A model generated the notes under the pieces. That model ran no database searches. It was given only the letters and a program-made list of their open reading frames with translations, and was not told the DNA's origin. A stretch of DNA of 64,000 bases from Melanocharis versteri. Its lineage: Eukaryota > Chordata > Aves > Passeriformes > Melanocharitidae. This document shows, piece by piece, positions 9,776 through 24,700 of this stretch; within the stretch, counting starts at the first letter, position 1, and every line of letters starts with the position of its first letter. Both the position numbers and the translations under genes were made by a program. The stretch is taken from assembly GCA_013397845.1 (NCBI GenBank), contig VZTG01007110.1:19242-83241 (forward strand), written 5' to 3'.

Positions 9776-12700
9776 CTGTCAAAAGACAAAGAGCATTAGC
9801 ACTACTGCTGTGCCATTCTAACAAGATATAAAATACAAACTTGGGAGACAGGAAATGTAGCCTGGAATCCTAACCAATTATAAGTAATGTTGCTCAAACT
9901 AGGCAGTTCACAATTTCTAGTTTCACAGGACCACAGAATAGCTGGCGTTGGAAGGGACCTCTGGAGATCCTCTAGTCCAACCCCTTGCTAAAGCTGGTTC
10001 AGCTAGAGCACGTTGCACAGGACCACGTCCAGGTGGGTTTTGAGTGTCTTTAGAGAAGGTAAGCGATGACCAACATGAATGGATACGGATACAATGGTGT
10101 GACTCGCATTTGCATCCATCAGGTATTACACCATCAGTGCTGACCCTCTGATGGCTCTGCAGGGAGATCCTTCCTCTGGGGAGGAGTATTTGTTAGGTTA
10201 CTTGAAGTTTCATAGCACTGACATGTAAAATTACTTAAGAGAAAGCAAGGATCTATGAAGTGTTGTCTGCAGAGACTCAAAAGCTCTATACACTGCTTTA
10301 ACAACAGGGACTGTCATACCTGTGAGAGTTGTCAAGGGCAAGACTGATTCACTATCTATATCATCCGTTGCCTGGATAAAACCATGGGAAGAAGGAACAA
10401 TAAGCACAGTCTCATCATCTATTGTAGGCTGATCAACTTGTTCTTCTATTGTTGGAGAACCCAGGTCCTGCACAACACAGAACAGACCATGAGAGTGTAT
10501 TCCTGGTAGCATAAACAAAAATCTGCATTGCTCAGCCATACTCCACAGTAAGCAATACACTCTGGATGAATTTTATCTCATTAAACTGAAATGTCAGCAC
10601 CTGAAATAGTTTATTTCAGCCTTTACAGGCATGTTTCATCTTAGTGCAGGCGCCCAAAAACAAGATGAGGAGAATTTTACCCTGTCGAGCAATATAAAGG
10701 CAGGTGGAGAGGAAGGGAGACACTGCAAGGTGGTGATAAAACATTCCCTTGAAAGTCAAATATTATGTCTGTGAAGAGGAATAATTAGGCTTTTTCACTA
10801 CTTGCTGTCTAGATGTTCTGAGACTGAAACATTACCTTTACAGCACTTACCCACTCCACAAACCCAACAGCTTTACCTTAAGTTGCACAACTCCTGTTGT
10901 CAGGTTTTAACTGACACTGAACACAGAGCTCACAAGACCCACTTTAATTGCTGTGCCTTGCTTGGCCTGTCACTGGCTGGAGGTTGGCTCCGACTTTTTT
11001 AGTGAACCTCATACCAGAAGACTGGTGACACACTGATTCCTTCCAGGTACAAGTTGTCAGTACCCTCACGCTCTTCTAGTCCTGCCATAACCGCTGCTGC
11101 TGCCTCTTCCCTGGCTCCTGTGGTACTGGAATGGCAGTAACACATCTGGCTGACTCAGTGTCACAGCACACTCCTGGTTCCACAAACATGAAAAGTCATC
11201 CCACACAGTACTGCCAGAACCAGCAGAGATACTTGGGTTCCAGTTTTTGTGTGTAACACACATAAGGTTTGTTCAAACTTCAGGAATTCCTGATGTAGAG
11301 CGCCAGCAACTGCTGCTGACAGAATGGATTTATCACTGTTTTCAGAGGGAGCAGGAATTGTTTAGGAGAGGTTACAGCCCTCTATGATTAAGAAAATCCT
11401 GATGTTCCTCCACCTTGTTTTTTGTAGGAAGACTTGTTTCCCTACATAACTCCACAATGTTTTTGCAAAGGCGGCAGCCTGAAAACCCCTTCCCTGATGC
11501 TGCTGAAGAGGAAACCCTTTCCCTGATGCTGCTGACAACCTGTGCTGCAGCTCAGTGAACTGCACGAGGTCCCATCTACGAGGGCACTGTGTGCCTGACC
11601 TGCAGGAGCAGCTCTCTGCAGAGCACACAGCTCTGCCCACCAGCAGCACTGGGCTGCAAGGCTTGAAACTGGGAAGAGGAGGCGTGAAAAATTAAAGAAG
11701 CCATTGTGGCAAATGGGCACCTTTCCCAGCCAGAAATAATAAAACCCTGCAGCATGACTGCCTGCCTCCTACTACCCACCCACAGTGACAATACAACCTT
11801 GGCAAGCTCATAAAAATAACACTGACTTAAAGAAAACAAAATTCAGGCATGTTTTTCTAGAGTAACTTTTCACTGAGAATTACTCACAGACAGTTCACTA
11901 TTTCCCAGAATTTAAGTACACATGTCAAACTTGAATCTGACTAGAAGGGTAAGGCAAATTAGAATTACAGATGCAGTTTGTTTTTCTGCATAGATAAAAA
12001 AGTTTAGTTTTATATTCTGCTAGCCATGAGCAATTTGTACAAAATTAAATTAGGAAGTAGGTTAATATCAAAAGTTTATTAATTCTACCTCAAGAAGCTG
12101 AAATTTTAAATCAAGAGTAGAAAGCTGATGGTCTGCCTCAAATGTTGAAAATCTTATAACAATTATGTCAACCATGACACAGAAAGAGGAAAATGGAAGA
12201 ATAATCCCCAGCTTCAGATGTATTCAGGATTCAGATGCTTCTGTAGTAACAAACTTGAGATGTACAAAGATTCTCTCTTTTGTAACAGCATAATGGTTAT
12301 GCACTGTCTATTAGAAGCTTCTTCAAAGACAAAGACAAAGCATATCAATGATGGATTTTCAAGACTGACAAAGCAGAAATGCAGTTACTGTAGAGCGCAG
12401 CGTTATAGAAAACAGGATGGGGTAACTCATCTTTTCCCACATTCTAACCTAATCAAACTCATAAGGGATGAGGTATTTTCTACTCACTGAAGAGTGTTAT
12501 CTTTTTTTTAGCACCTCTGTTTTCTGTCACTTAGTCATTTTCATAATTCCAGCAACTGAAAGATGGAGGAATTCAGTATAAAAAATCCAAATACCTGTAA
12601 TCATTTGGATAAACTCATTTCTGCATCTCAGATGTTGGAGATGAATAAATCTGAGGCCAGAGAGAGATGTAGCTTAATGCTTCAAATTCCCATCTAACAG

Positions 12701-15700
12701 ATACTTGACTGGAGCAGTATGTTTAACAGAAGTCCTCAAAACTGGGAACTGAGGTACACCTTGAAGTATGTTATTAGACTCATAAAGCAAAACCTAAATA
12801 CCTCACCTCCCTTGCTCAATCTATCTATTGATGCAGGTGTGTTGGACAATTAACAGCCCAGTTTAAAGCAACAGCATCAGACAGGAATCACATGAAGGCA
12901 ACTGTTCAGTGCCACCAATGTTCCAGCTTTCCACTGTCACCACTGCACTGTCACTTCACCTGAGCAGTGAAGCACCTCCACAGCTAGTGAGGTGTTCAGT
13001 GCTCCAGATGAAGTCAAATATAAGCCTCAGTACCAAATTAAATGCTGTTACTTTCACAGTCATAACATACTAATGAAGCTCAAGGATAGAGGATCTCAGC
13101 AAATACTTGTAGAACTGTGATACAGAATCACAGAGTTGTTTGGATGGGAAGGAACCTTGAAGATCATTTAGTTCTAACTCCCTGCCATGGGCAGGGACTC
13201 CTTTTGCTAGACTAGGTTGCTCAAAGCCCCATCCAATCTAGCCTTGAACACTTTCAGAGATGAGGCAGCCCACAGCTTCCCTGGGCAACCTGCTCCAGTG
13301 CCTCACCACCCTAAGAGGAAAGAATTTCCTCCTAATACCTCATCTAAACCTACATTCCTTCAGTTTGAAGCCATTCCCCCTTGTCCTGTCACTATATGCT
13401 CTTACAAATTAAGTCTCTTCCCATCTTCCTTGTAGGCTCCCTGTAAGTACCAGTATACATGAAATCACGGAGATATTTCAGACAAATAGGTTAACATAAA
13501 GGCCACTGATGAAATGAAATCATTCTCTATGCAGAAATGGGGAAAATAACAAGTATCATGCCCTCCCTTACCTCAGTAACGTAAGTGCTGGGTAAATCAG
13601 AGTGAGAATCCTCATCCTGTTTCAGGCTAGCACCAGCAATCTCCTCCTCTGTTCTTACCATAACTCCATCCATCAGTTCTCTACTATTCCTGCTGCTAAA
13701 TTTGGAAGCATCATCTTCATTGTAGGCTGACTGCTCTTCGTCACTCAGCTTGGACTGATGGATATCATCTGGGAAAGTATTTGTTCCTAGGGTGTCTGGA
13801 GGACCTGTCAGGTCAGCTGACTGAATGTCTGAATCCACAGTCAGTTCTGTCTGGGTGACAGAGGAGGAGATGTCTTCGGCAGCAACGGTGCGGATTATGA
13901 CACTCGGTGTGTGGCACTGCACTGTGACGTTGTCACTTGTGTTTAACAAATGCTCTGGCTGTGAGTGGCATTTGCAAAAAAGAGACAAACAAAACCCCAA
14001 AAATGGTCAGACGCTTTCCTGTAACTATCTACAAATCTTTCAAGCAAATACAAGCAAAAAGATTCCAGTTGCTAAGTGTAGTTTATATAGATACAGTTTT
14101 ATATATAGTTTTACATATACAGTATGTCAGCCCAGATCATCTGTTGACCTCTCCTGGCCCTAAATGATAACTTTGTTATCACCACTGAATGTGGTGTCAT
14201 CTGTTCTTTAAGTCACAAATAAAGTAAATACATAATATGAAAGAGGCTACCATTCAGAGGAGGGTCACTGTAGATTCAAAAGGTCAGGTTTTTCCTCACT
14301 GAATTTTGCATCACTTTTGCGATTCAATCTCCAGTTTGCTTCCCCTTTCCTCCCTCTCACAAAAAGCAGTACTTGTCACTACTATCCAAGTGTTGTGAAC
14401 CAGTACCTATTCATAAGAGTAACTGAAAACATCACAAAACAAGAAGATTTAGTTTTGCTGGGGACCAAGCCACCAAGTGGAGACATCCTGTTCAGAACCT
14501 GCTCACTAAGCTAAGTTCCGAAGCAATCTGAGGTTGCTTTTTAAAAACAACACACAAACCGCCAAATTCTCAGTCTTCAGGATTTTAAGCAAAGTGACAC
14601 TGTTATGAGTTAAGAACTGCTTTGCAAGTTTACCATGCACGTGCAGGGCCCTGCATTAGTGTTCCCCTTCCCGAAGTGCCCAAACCCCGGTGCTGTCCCC
14701 GCCCAGAGCTCTTACAGATAAGGCGTGAACGATGATCTGCTCCGGGGAGGCCGGAGCGGCCGCGGCCGTCAGGGTCATGGTGGGACTCGCTGTCAGAGTT
14801 AAAGGGAGGCCTTGGCTCGAGCTTGTCTGCAGCAAGTAGGTACCTGGTGTCCCAGTCGGCTGCAGGTGGAAAGACTTCGAAGACAACACAGGTTTAATAC
14901 CCAAACGCGCTGCCCAGGACGTACTGGAGCATTCTGATTCCCATGAACCAGCCTAACTGTAACTCCCCTGGAAAACCACCACACAAATCCAATCCAATCC
15001 AATCCCTTTCGCACTGACTGCTGCACTGCACTCAAAAAGCAGAAAAAAACTCATCTGTAGCCTTAGGCTACCAAGGCAAGTACTAAGGGCAGGAGCCCAG
15101 CAGGTCTGTATTATGCTGTGCAACAGCAGGGAAGACAGGAACAAATTCAACTTACTTTTGCATTGAGATGGAAGAGCAACTGTGCTATAAATTACAGAAC
15201 AATGGAACTGAGATGACCTTTACTTGCTGGGAGCTTTCTCTGGCTCCTTTATGTCAGATTTCAGCAATGAAAAAAATCCAAGCACAAAGGAAGACTTCAT
15301 GGCATTAAAGCAAATTTAAAGCATTTAACTGTAATTCCCAGTTTACTCAGCAGCCCTAATGGATTACACTTTCAGAAATAAGTTTTAGAACTCAACTTTT
15401 TTCTACTTGAAAACTCTTCTTTTTTTTTTTTAAATGCACAGTTCTATAGTCTAAGAAGCAGCTGGGCTGAGAAGAAAAAACACAGTAACAAACACCAGTT
15501 ACTTACTGGAAGAATCTCAAAGGTCTGTAGTGTTCCACTGTTCAGTGTTATTGTCTCAGAGTCAACAGTAGCAGCAGGGGAATCGGTTGAGGCTGCAAAA
15601 GGAAGGAAAAAAAAAAAGGAAAGTATGTAAACCAGAATGTTCAGCCCTGAAGAGAGCATAACATACTATAATTAATACATGGCAGGGTACTGTTAATTCC

Positions 15701-18700
15701 CCTAAGAGGAAAAAGAAAACTGGCTGCAATCCTAATAACAAGGTTCTCTAATTGGTACCCAAGATACAATACTATTTAAAGAGAGTATTCTACAATCCAA
15801 AAGAGCAAAAGAAAATAAGTACTGGTTTAGCACACAGAGATAAAAGCAGACAAATAAAGTTTCTGACATGATCTAATTACTTTTTGTAATGAGATTTGCA
15901 AGAGGTTCTAATGTAACAATACCCTTCGGTGTAATGATATCCTTTGGATCATGTACTGCTTGTTTTAAACTGGTGTCAGGCTTAAAATTGTTGCGTTTCC
16001 CACAGACCTCTTTTTTTTTTTTTGTATTTTTAGTCTTTTCTGTCCTCCACAGTATGTCCACCGCAATGAAAGATCAGATGCTTCCCAAGATATTTGCCTA
16101 TCCTGTGTGTTATGACCTCAGCGTATAAAAGCTGTAAATATTCTTACTACAGTTGTGTAATTAGTTACACCATCAGCTCCACTAATTCTAAAAGTAGATG
16201 AAGAGAAGCACTGAAAACAGTTGAGGTACCAAGTTAAGATCACCAGGTCCAAACAGCTTGTACCCAAAACTTTCTAACCATATTTACGATTTCTACTTAC
16301 GCATTAAAAAAAAAAAAAAAAAGAAAAAAATCACAAGTTCCAGGAAGCTGAAACCAAATTAATACTCTGCCTGGGGCTTTCCAGTAATTCCCTAAATACC
16401 AAAAGGGGAAAAGATCTACAAGGTGATTGCAGCGACCCAAGCACTGGAAACTTTGCCATCTCAGACTCTGCGGCTGCAAAATACAGTAATTTTGATCTCT
16501 TAAGAGGATAAAAGCTCAATTTTTGAAGCTTTTATTGTTGCAGTGGCATGTTCAAAGTTTCCTGCTGCAGATTTCCTGGTACTCAGAGAGCTGTAAAGTG
16601 TGGCCTGTAAGTCACCCAGCCCGTATTTCATAAAACCTTGGCAATTGCCCCTTTGAAACCCCGAGCCTTCCACCAAATGCAGCTGAAAGTGGCTAACAGG
16701 TTCAGCTCTCATGGGACTGTGAAACACACAATACAAAATTCGCTTTGATTACACAACCAGAAATTCTTTAGAAAAGCAGACTAAAATGGGGAAAAAGGCT
16801 TGTTAGGCAGACAAGGGCAAGTGAAGTCACAAAATAACCATCATAGGATTAAATTCAGAAAAGATTAAAGGATCCCAGCCCATCTTGCCTGCTTATCAAA
16901 ACCCATCAACTTTGACCAAGCTTCACTCAAAATCTGAGTCCACTGACGTATTATGACAGATAAAAAGTTCTTGGCTTGGTGTTGTGTCATTCTAATTAGA
17001 AAATGAACCACATAAAATGAAGACAGCACTTAACAAATAGATTAAGATAGGTTAATCTAATGAAATTATAAACAGAAAATGGTTTGCCAAATGCCTATTC
17101 AGTCATAGCCTGAAGAATCAGTTTGTAGCCTGATCAACTTAGCTCAGCTGGTCAGAGCAGGGTGCTAATAATGCCAAGGCTGTGGGTCCAACCCCTGTAC
17201 AGGCCATTCATTTAAGAGCTGAGACTCAGTGATCCACGTGGATCCCTTCTAACTCAGAATAACTAAAACTAATTTGGTTATCAGCAAGACCAAAGCATTA
17301 AATTTTCCTAAAAAAAATTTACAAATTAAAAATGGTGCAAAATAATATACAGTGCAGATGACAGACTGGATGTGATTGGAATTACTTACTAAGATTAGTT
17401 ACAAAATCAAGCAGTAAGAACTATACTCAGAGCAGATCTGGTAATCAATGTTAGATAAAGAGCAAAGTTCATCCTTAAGAGCATGGGAAGCACCAAGTTA
17501 AAAAAAATACCATGGTTTAGAAGAACACTGGCTGAATGTTGCTGTGACTTGGCAGCTAACACTTTCCAAGTGTTTGTGCCTAGAAATAACTGCATAATAA
17601 AGAGTGGGCCTAAAAAACAACATTTATACCTCCCCTTCAGTGCCCTGCATCAGAACTTACGGACAGTAGTCTATGTAATTTACAAAAGGAGATCTTGTAC
17701 ATGATGTTCATTTTTCTGCACAAGAGTGACCAGAAACAACTCAAAGAATAAACATATATACTCTATCTCCATTAAGAGGTTTGTGCACTGAGGGCTTTTC
17801 AAAGAACAGGTTATGTGGCAAACTCCTGTGTGCACACAAACACACACACACACCTACAACAGCTGTGTCCAGGTGCTCCAACTGTAGCTTCTTGGAACTA
17901 CTGCCACAGCATTATCTACATTTGCCTAACAAAGTTAGAAACAGGTAGATGGAACCCAGAAATGTTACATCTGAAGTTATGGCAAGACCAAGGGAGAATG
18001 AATACAACTCTTTAAGACATGCTGACTCCTCCTCCACCACCTTAGCACAAGCAAGCCTCAGGTTTCGTGCGAGTGGTTTGTTTCAGTACTCACAGACGTG
18101 GGTGATCTGCACTGGGATCTGCAGAGCTGCCATGGGGCTCGGGGCACTGCCCGTGCTCTCCTCCAAGCGAGCCACCCGGATCTGCACGTGCTGCACCCCC
18201 GAGCTGGAGTTAGTGTTTGCTAAGCCACTGCCACATTTGCTCTCTGGAAGCTGGTGCCCTGGATTGTTTTTTTGGTTCTCGTGGAGCTGTTTAAGACCCT
18301 TTATCAGCACTGAGAGAAAAAACATTCATGCTAAAGCAGGTTGAAGAAGCACATCTGAAATGCTGCAATTGGTGATTTATCCCAGATGAAAAGAGCAAAC
18401 AAAATCCTACAGAATTTGGAACTTAAGCAATCTCCAGAGATATAGGAACTAGAAATTTAGCACATACTTAGACCATTTATAGCCAACTATAGAAGTGAAC
18501 TAGATTTCCTCATGGAACCCAGGCATTTCATGATGCTTGGGAAAAAAAAACCACACAGCCCATAAAATTTTGGAACCCTCTAAAATGATGCACGGTATAT
18601 CCCCAAGCTACAATCAAGCACCAGTATCACTTGTTGTGTAATGCTGCTACCAGAAGTAAATCCTTCCATCTTCTACAACACAGATGCAATTTGTTTAAGA

Positions 18701-21700
18701 GCTTGACAGAAATGTCACTGAAAATGGGGAGCAAGAGAGAATGAATCCCACAGTGGCTATATTACAATTCTTCACCTGTGCATGAAGAGGCCCATTGCTC
18801 CAACAGAACCACCCACCCTTCTCTATGACTGCTTTGGCCCTGCTGAGGGAACAGCTGACATAACAGCAGGTTACAAAACCTGAGGCTTCAGCTTTTCTAG
18901 CATTCATTACAGCAAACTGCCTAAACATCTCCCCTTTGTCAGGGGAAAGAGAGCAGAGCCTGTTGATTCAGTGCTGCATTTATATTATGAATTATTTGAT
19001 GCAACAACTGCCTATTAATGTGTGGTAACAGGGGCTCTCCTCCCAGCTGCAGCCTCCAGGCAGGACTAATATATAACCACGCTGTCAACCACAGCACAAG
19101 TGTGCATTAAATTACATCTTTCATTAATTATGACATGACTAATCTCTCTGATTTTTTTTTGCCTCTCTCCAAGTCAGACAAAGGGAGGTCTGAAGGTCAC
19201 AGACACCCCTCTGGCTTAGGCACTAGTTTCTCCACGCCAGAATGGGAAAATGGTATGAGATGTATTTGGGGGAGCTTTATACTCCTGATTTCTCCTCCCA
19301 GCTAGTAGCAGATCTACCTTCCGTCTGCAGCTAAGGCTCAGCACCTGACAGAGATTACATTTTAACATCGTAAAGGTAACACATCTAACCTGTGGCCATA
19401 GTTAGGCTGCAGATACATATCCTCTTCCACCTGAAGAGGTCACTGCCCTCCATACCAAAGATCAGCATCATCTGAGATCTGCCAGCTGAGCTGCTTATAT
19501 GCATGCTCTCACTTTAGCCAAAGCGAGAACAGATGGCAAAATCTGTCTAGCTGTACGTATCAGCTTGGCCTGTTTGACTGAAACACTTAAGGACTGCTTG
19601 TAGGAGCAATTCAGCCAGCAGATCCAAGGGGCCAGTAACTTCCTGCAAACGAGCAATGTGCTCTTTGGCCAGCAATGCTGTAAGCAGATAACAAAATGCA
19701 GCCTTATTCCTTTGACATATGAGAAAGGACTTTCAGAAGAGAATTGTGCCAGTAGTACATTACCAGGGAATGAAACATCTTTGTGGTTTGCAATCTGTCT
19801 TTTAATGGTCCACCATTTACTCCGAAGCCACTGTGGGGAGCGGACACTACTCCATCCTTCAGCCAGTAAATCCCAATTGATGTCGTTTTCATCAGAAACT
19901 TCAAGTTCCGCTATCCTGGCAGGACACAGAAAACATTGACCTGTTAGAAACTGCCCCCCAGCCCGGCAGGGGTGTCGCACATGTCCGGCCGTGTCACACG
20001 TAACAGCGCAGAATGACATGCTAGTGACCAGCCCACCAGAACTCAGGAATCGACACAGGCTTCCAAGGCTCCACGCTGCCAGAGGTCAAGCAGAATCATA
20101 ATCAACAGAAGATGGACTAGACCTGTTAGATGATCCAGTCCATCTCCTTGCCATGCAGGATTATTCTCCTTATTTACTTATACATTAGGTCTTAGATCGG
20201 ATTATCGTGAAGCATTCCAAGTGGTGGTACTTGCATCTTTTCTTTTTGAAAAAACATTCCCCAAACACATCTCCAAGGCAGGAAATACTTCCTGAGATTC
20301 ACTCTGAACTTTCACTTAATTAATTTCATGTTATGATATGTACTTGTTTTCTTCTAAGTAACAACCATCCGTCCTTAACACAGATTTTTGCCTTCTCTCA
20401 GATGCTTCTTAGCCAAAGTAGATGAAGTTAACTACAGCATTAAACACTTTCTCATAAATCAATCCCACCAGGCTCTCCAGATAAGGGACAGTCTTCTCTA
20501 CCAGAATCTGTCTGAAATCACTAAAAATCTCTGAATTGCCCTTATCTGTACATGGAGCATATGAGAGGTGAGTAGTGAGGGGAAAATATTTTTGTGGAAG
20601 TGAAGAAAAGTCCTCTTCACAAACAAAGCAAGAGCACTCTCGCTAGCTAAAGAAAGAAAAAAGTAAAAATGAAAAAAACTACCAAAACCAACCCTGCAGG
20701 ATGAGTAAAGGACATCTGGACAGATCAAACCAGAAATACTAAGAAATATACCCAGCACATTCTGAAATGTGGAATCAGGCTCCTCATTTTGAGTTCACGT
20801 CAAACAGCTTCAGTAGATTTGTTAATACTACTTCGTAAGTAATTCTTAGACTCCCTGGATGTCTCGGCTTTTTACTCCCACCCAACCATAAATATCCACT
20901 GGCTAAAAAGCCTGAGTTAAAGGCATTCAAAATGGGAGGAGGACTGGAGAGAGCAAAAGATTTCCAAAGTCACTACCAGGTTGCCAGTTCAAATGTAGTC
21001 AGAGATGCTGATATCCAATCAGTGTTTGGTGGCCTACATGAAATTAATTTGCAGTCTCAGTTTAGCTCTTTGTAGACAAGACGTCCACATGACAGAAACC
21101 ACCACCACACTTGACCCTTGTTGGTCATCTCAGCAGAGAGGCCAAGGACTGAACGGGCAGGGAGACTGAGCTACCCTCCAGTTAAGGGTTAAAGCGCATC
21201 GGTGGGGCAACGTGTGGGAAGCTTGCACGGTTTGCTGCCTGTGCTGTACCTTTTCTGTGGAATAAAGAAGACTTCAGTCTCCAGGGTTTTCAATCTGACA
21301 CCTTTCACGAACACTAACATTCACTAAAAAAACAAAAAACAAAAAATATGTTCAATAATAAATCTCTGGGAACTGTAAACACAGCAGTGATTTTTGGAAG
21401 GTTCTAGAATTTTCAGTGTCTAGGAAACCAGCAAAATGGACCCCAATGGAATCCTGCTAGCAACACATATTACAAACCTTTAAAAGTAACCAAAATAACG
21501 AACCTCAAGATCAGATTTATTTCATCCTCCTTGGTCCACTCGGTGCCCCCACTCTGTTTCCAGTTGAGATAGTTGAGCCATTTAGAGCGGCACTGCTTCT
21601 CCGAGCGCGTCCCGACCCGTTCTGCCACAGCAGCCCACGACACACCCTGTGTGACAATGTCACCTGGCTCTGTGCTTGTCAGCTCGTGCACTACTTCCGC

Positions 21701-24700
21701 CAGCCTTTTTTCTTCTTTCTCTGTCCACTTTCCTGAAAGAGAGAGAATCCCCCCAACTTAACCAGCAGCAGATACCCTCTGTTCTGATCTGTAACATGCC
21801 AGCAGATATTTAACGTCCATGTCCAACACCTTATTCCAGATGCAAATATTAACTAGAGAAGAAGATGTAACTGTTCTCAATTACTAACAATTTATATTGT
21901 ATCCATTCTTAACAAATCAACAATTCCATTTGTTCTGCTGCCAAATTTCTCTTTTCTCTTCCACACACAGGTGAATGAGGCAACACAGAACTTGTCCAAA
22001 TAGTGACCAAAGCAAACTGATCCAAGCTATCTGAACTGTATTAGCTGGAGCGAATTAACCATGCAACAATTTAGTGGACATTAATCACATGAGGTCTGAC
22101 TGATTTTTCCTTTATAGTTGGACACATACATTACAAAATAAACAATACTTTACTCCTGAAGTGCATCTGTCTCTCTCTTGACACCAATCACACAGTTTAA
22201 GTTTATAACCATTAAACACAAGAGACAGAATTTTAACCAGAATATCCATTTCTGACACCAGCATTTACCTCACCTGTGTTGCAGGTATCCTTCATCAGTC
22301 TGCATCGATCCTTTACAGATGAAGCACTTCTCCCCAGGGCAGCTCCTATTGTGGCCCAATCATTACCGTGCTTTACTCTCAGCCTAAAGAGAAATGTGCT
22401 CATTAGCACTATATCCAGTTAGGCAATTACCAAAATATCAAATATTCTCTAATAAAAACAGGATGAACGTGCAGTTTACAGGCTTAAACACAGAATGGGG
22501 AAATCACTTTGCTACTTTACTATTAGTATTTTCTGCTATTTTTCCTATGGGTTTCTAGAAGCTTTTTGGGCCAGCTAAGCCACAAGATACTTATAAAATG
22601 CTTAATATCTGTCTTGCAGGAAGTTGTGAGGCTTAATGAATGTGTCAAACACAATATGAATGTTCAGATAAACAGCTGATTTCCATTCTATACAGGTTCC
22701 TCAATGATTTTCAGGTGGTGTAGAGAGCACTTGAGAAATTTAAATAATACCTGATGAAAACCCAGGCATCCTACAATTTAAATTAAGCAAAACACTGCAT
22801 AATCACGTTCATCATTTTAACAATCATTTTCCTCCTTCACATGACAGCAGGTTGCTTAAAATGTTGATCCATTACTACTTCTGACACATCTGGAACCACA
22901 GGCACCTTGTGAACGACACAAACCAGCTCAATTGATCCAAACAGATCCATCAATGCAATGATCCTTCCTTCAGTCCAACAGTTCCTTCCAATTGCTCAAC
23001 CCTAGAACTGTGCAGGAGGGGAAAAAGTCTGCAGCCCCATCTCCTTGATCTATCTGTCAGGTTCTTACTCAAAATTAGGCTTTTTGAGTTGTACTGGTAA
23101 TTTATGTATCTGTAATACTTCCTAGGGGAGATATTACTCTTGACCTGCCACTTCCTCTAGGAATAACCTTCGTTCAGATTTCATAAAGAAATGCCATTTC
23201 TGTTTCCCATAACCACAAATATTGACTATGCTTGTAAAAATCTGAAACATTCCTCATTACAACAGAAGCCTTGCTACAGAACTTTGTTCCATGTTGTTAG
23301 GTCCTGAACACACATTAGAAAAAAAATTTAAAAGCATCCAAATGTAGTTTCATTTTTCTTTAGATAGTAATGACTATTTTTGGATAGTGTTGGAGCAGTC
23401 AAATTTACTTGTAACTCTTCAGTGTAACTCTTCATAGAAGGAAACCTTTAAAAATTGATCAAGGTACTAAATATAAACAAGGAAGAGTGACCTTGTTCAT
23501 GAGATGACTTACTCTTTAAGCTTTTCAATTTCCTCAGGAGTATACCTAAATAACAGGTAAATAAAAAGACATTATTTTAAACAGAAAGCATACAGCATAA
23601 ATATTTTTATTTTACTAACCACACAGCACACGTTTAGCTACAACAAGAGATTAAAGAATTTCAGCTGTAAGAAACAATCTGACTGAATACTTTGGAAGAA
23701 TGTGAGGAACAAATGACATTTTCCACATCAGTGCATTTCTAAGGTTAACTGGTATAAGATTCCTCTCATTTGTCAGGAAAATCCCTCATTCTCTGTGATC
23801 TTACTCCTATGAACATAATTAGAATTTTCTGCATTAGTCTTTCAAATAAACAGTTACCTCTTCCTTACTGTCCCAGTTCACCATCACCATAAAGCTGACT
23901 TTCCATCAAAAAAGCAAATCAGCATTGAGAAGGTATTTTTAATTTTCAACTACCTTCAAAAACTGAAATATAATATTCTTTCTGGATGGCACGAGACCAC
24001 TGCTTTAAAGAAGGGCAAGCAAGGGCATAAGGGGTGAAGATCGATTACTTCCAGGTCACACCTCTAGAAAAAGCTACATCTCAGCAGATCCAAGCTTGTG
24101 TCCAAGTCTTCTCATCATATCAGAATCTGTTATTCACCTTTGTTTTGGGTTTTTTGTTTGTTTGTCTGTTTTTTAAAGCTGTCATTGAGTACCATCAACT
24201 AAACACAGCTATTGCCAAGGATGATCTATCAGAATTGAGCAGAGGTGATGTATTAGGAAGATCTGGGTCTGTTTGGCTAAAATTTTCTGTCTCACATAGA
24301 ACATGTCAAACATAAATACATGACCCTACTCATACCAATAAAACCATGCAGCATTAGAGGGTTTCATACTTTCCAACATGGTTTCTGTCATCATACATGC
24401 GAAGAACTCTTCTATAGACAGCAAAGAGAGGCCGATTCAGACCCCAAGCTATTGTCCTGTAGAAATCTTTTCTTTCATCTTTTGACATTTCAAATATAAT
24501 TTCAGTGGCATCTTTTATTCCACGGGCCTAGAACAAAGCATTTAAAAAAACAAAAACAAAAACCACAAACAAAACACCTTAGATAAAGTCTCCTAGGAGT
24601 CAGGAAGTAGAACACAAAAACTGAAGCCATTATACAACTTTCTATGTACCACAAATACTACAGTCCAAAAACAAAACCGAGTATTTATGGATTAGGTCCC

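Noticed and set aside
17131..17206. A functional tRNA-Ile gene
   Set aside because: Several stem positions do not pair, the B box is altered and a CR1-like tail follows, so a SINE explains it better.
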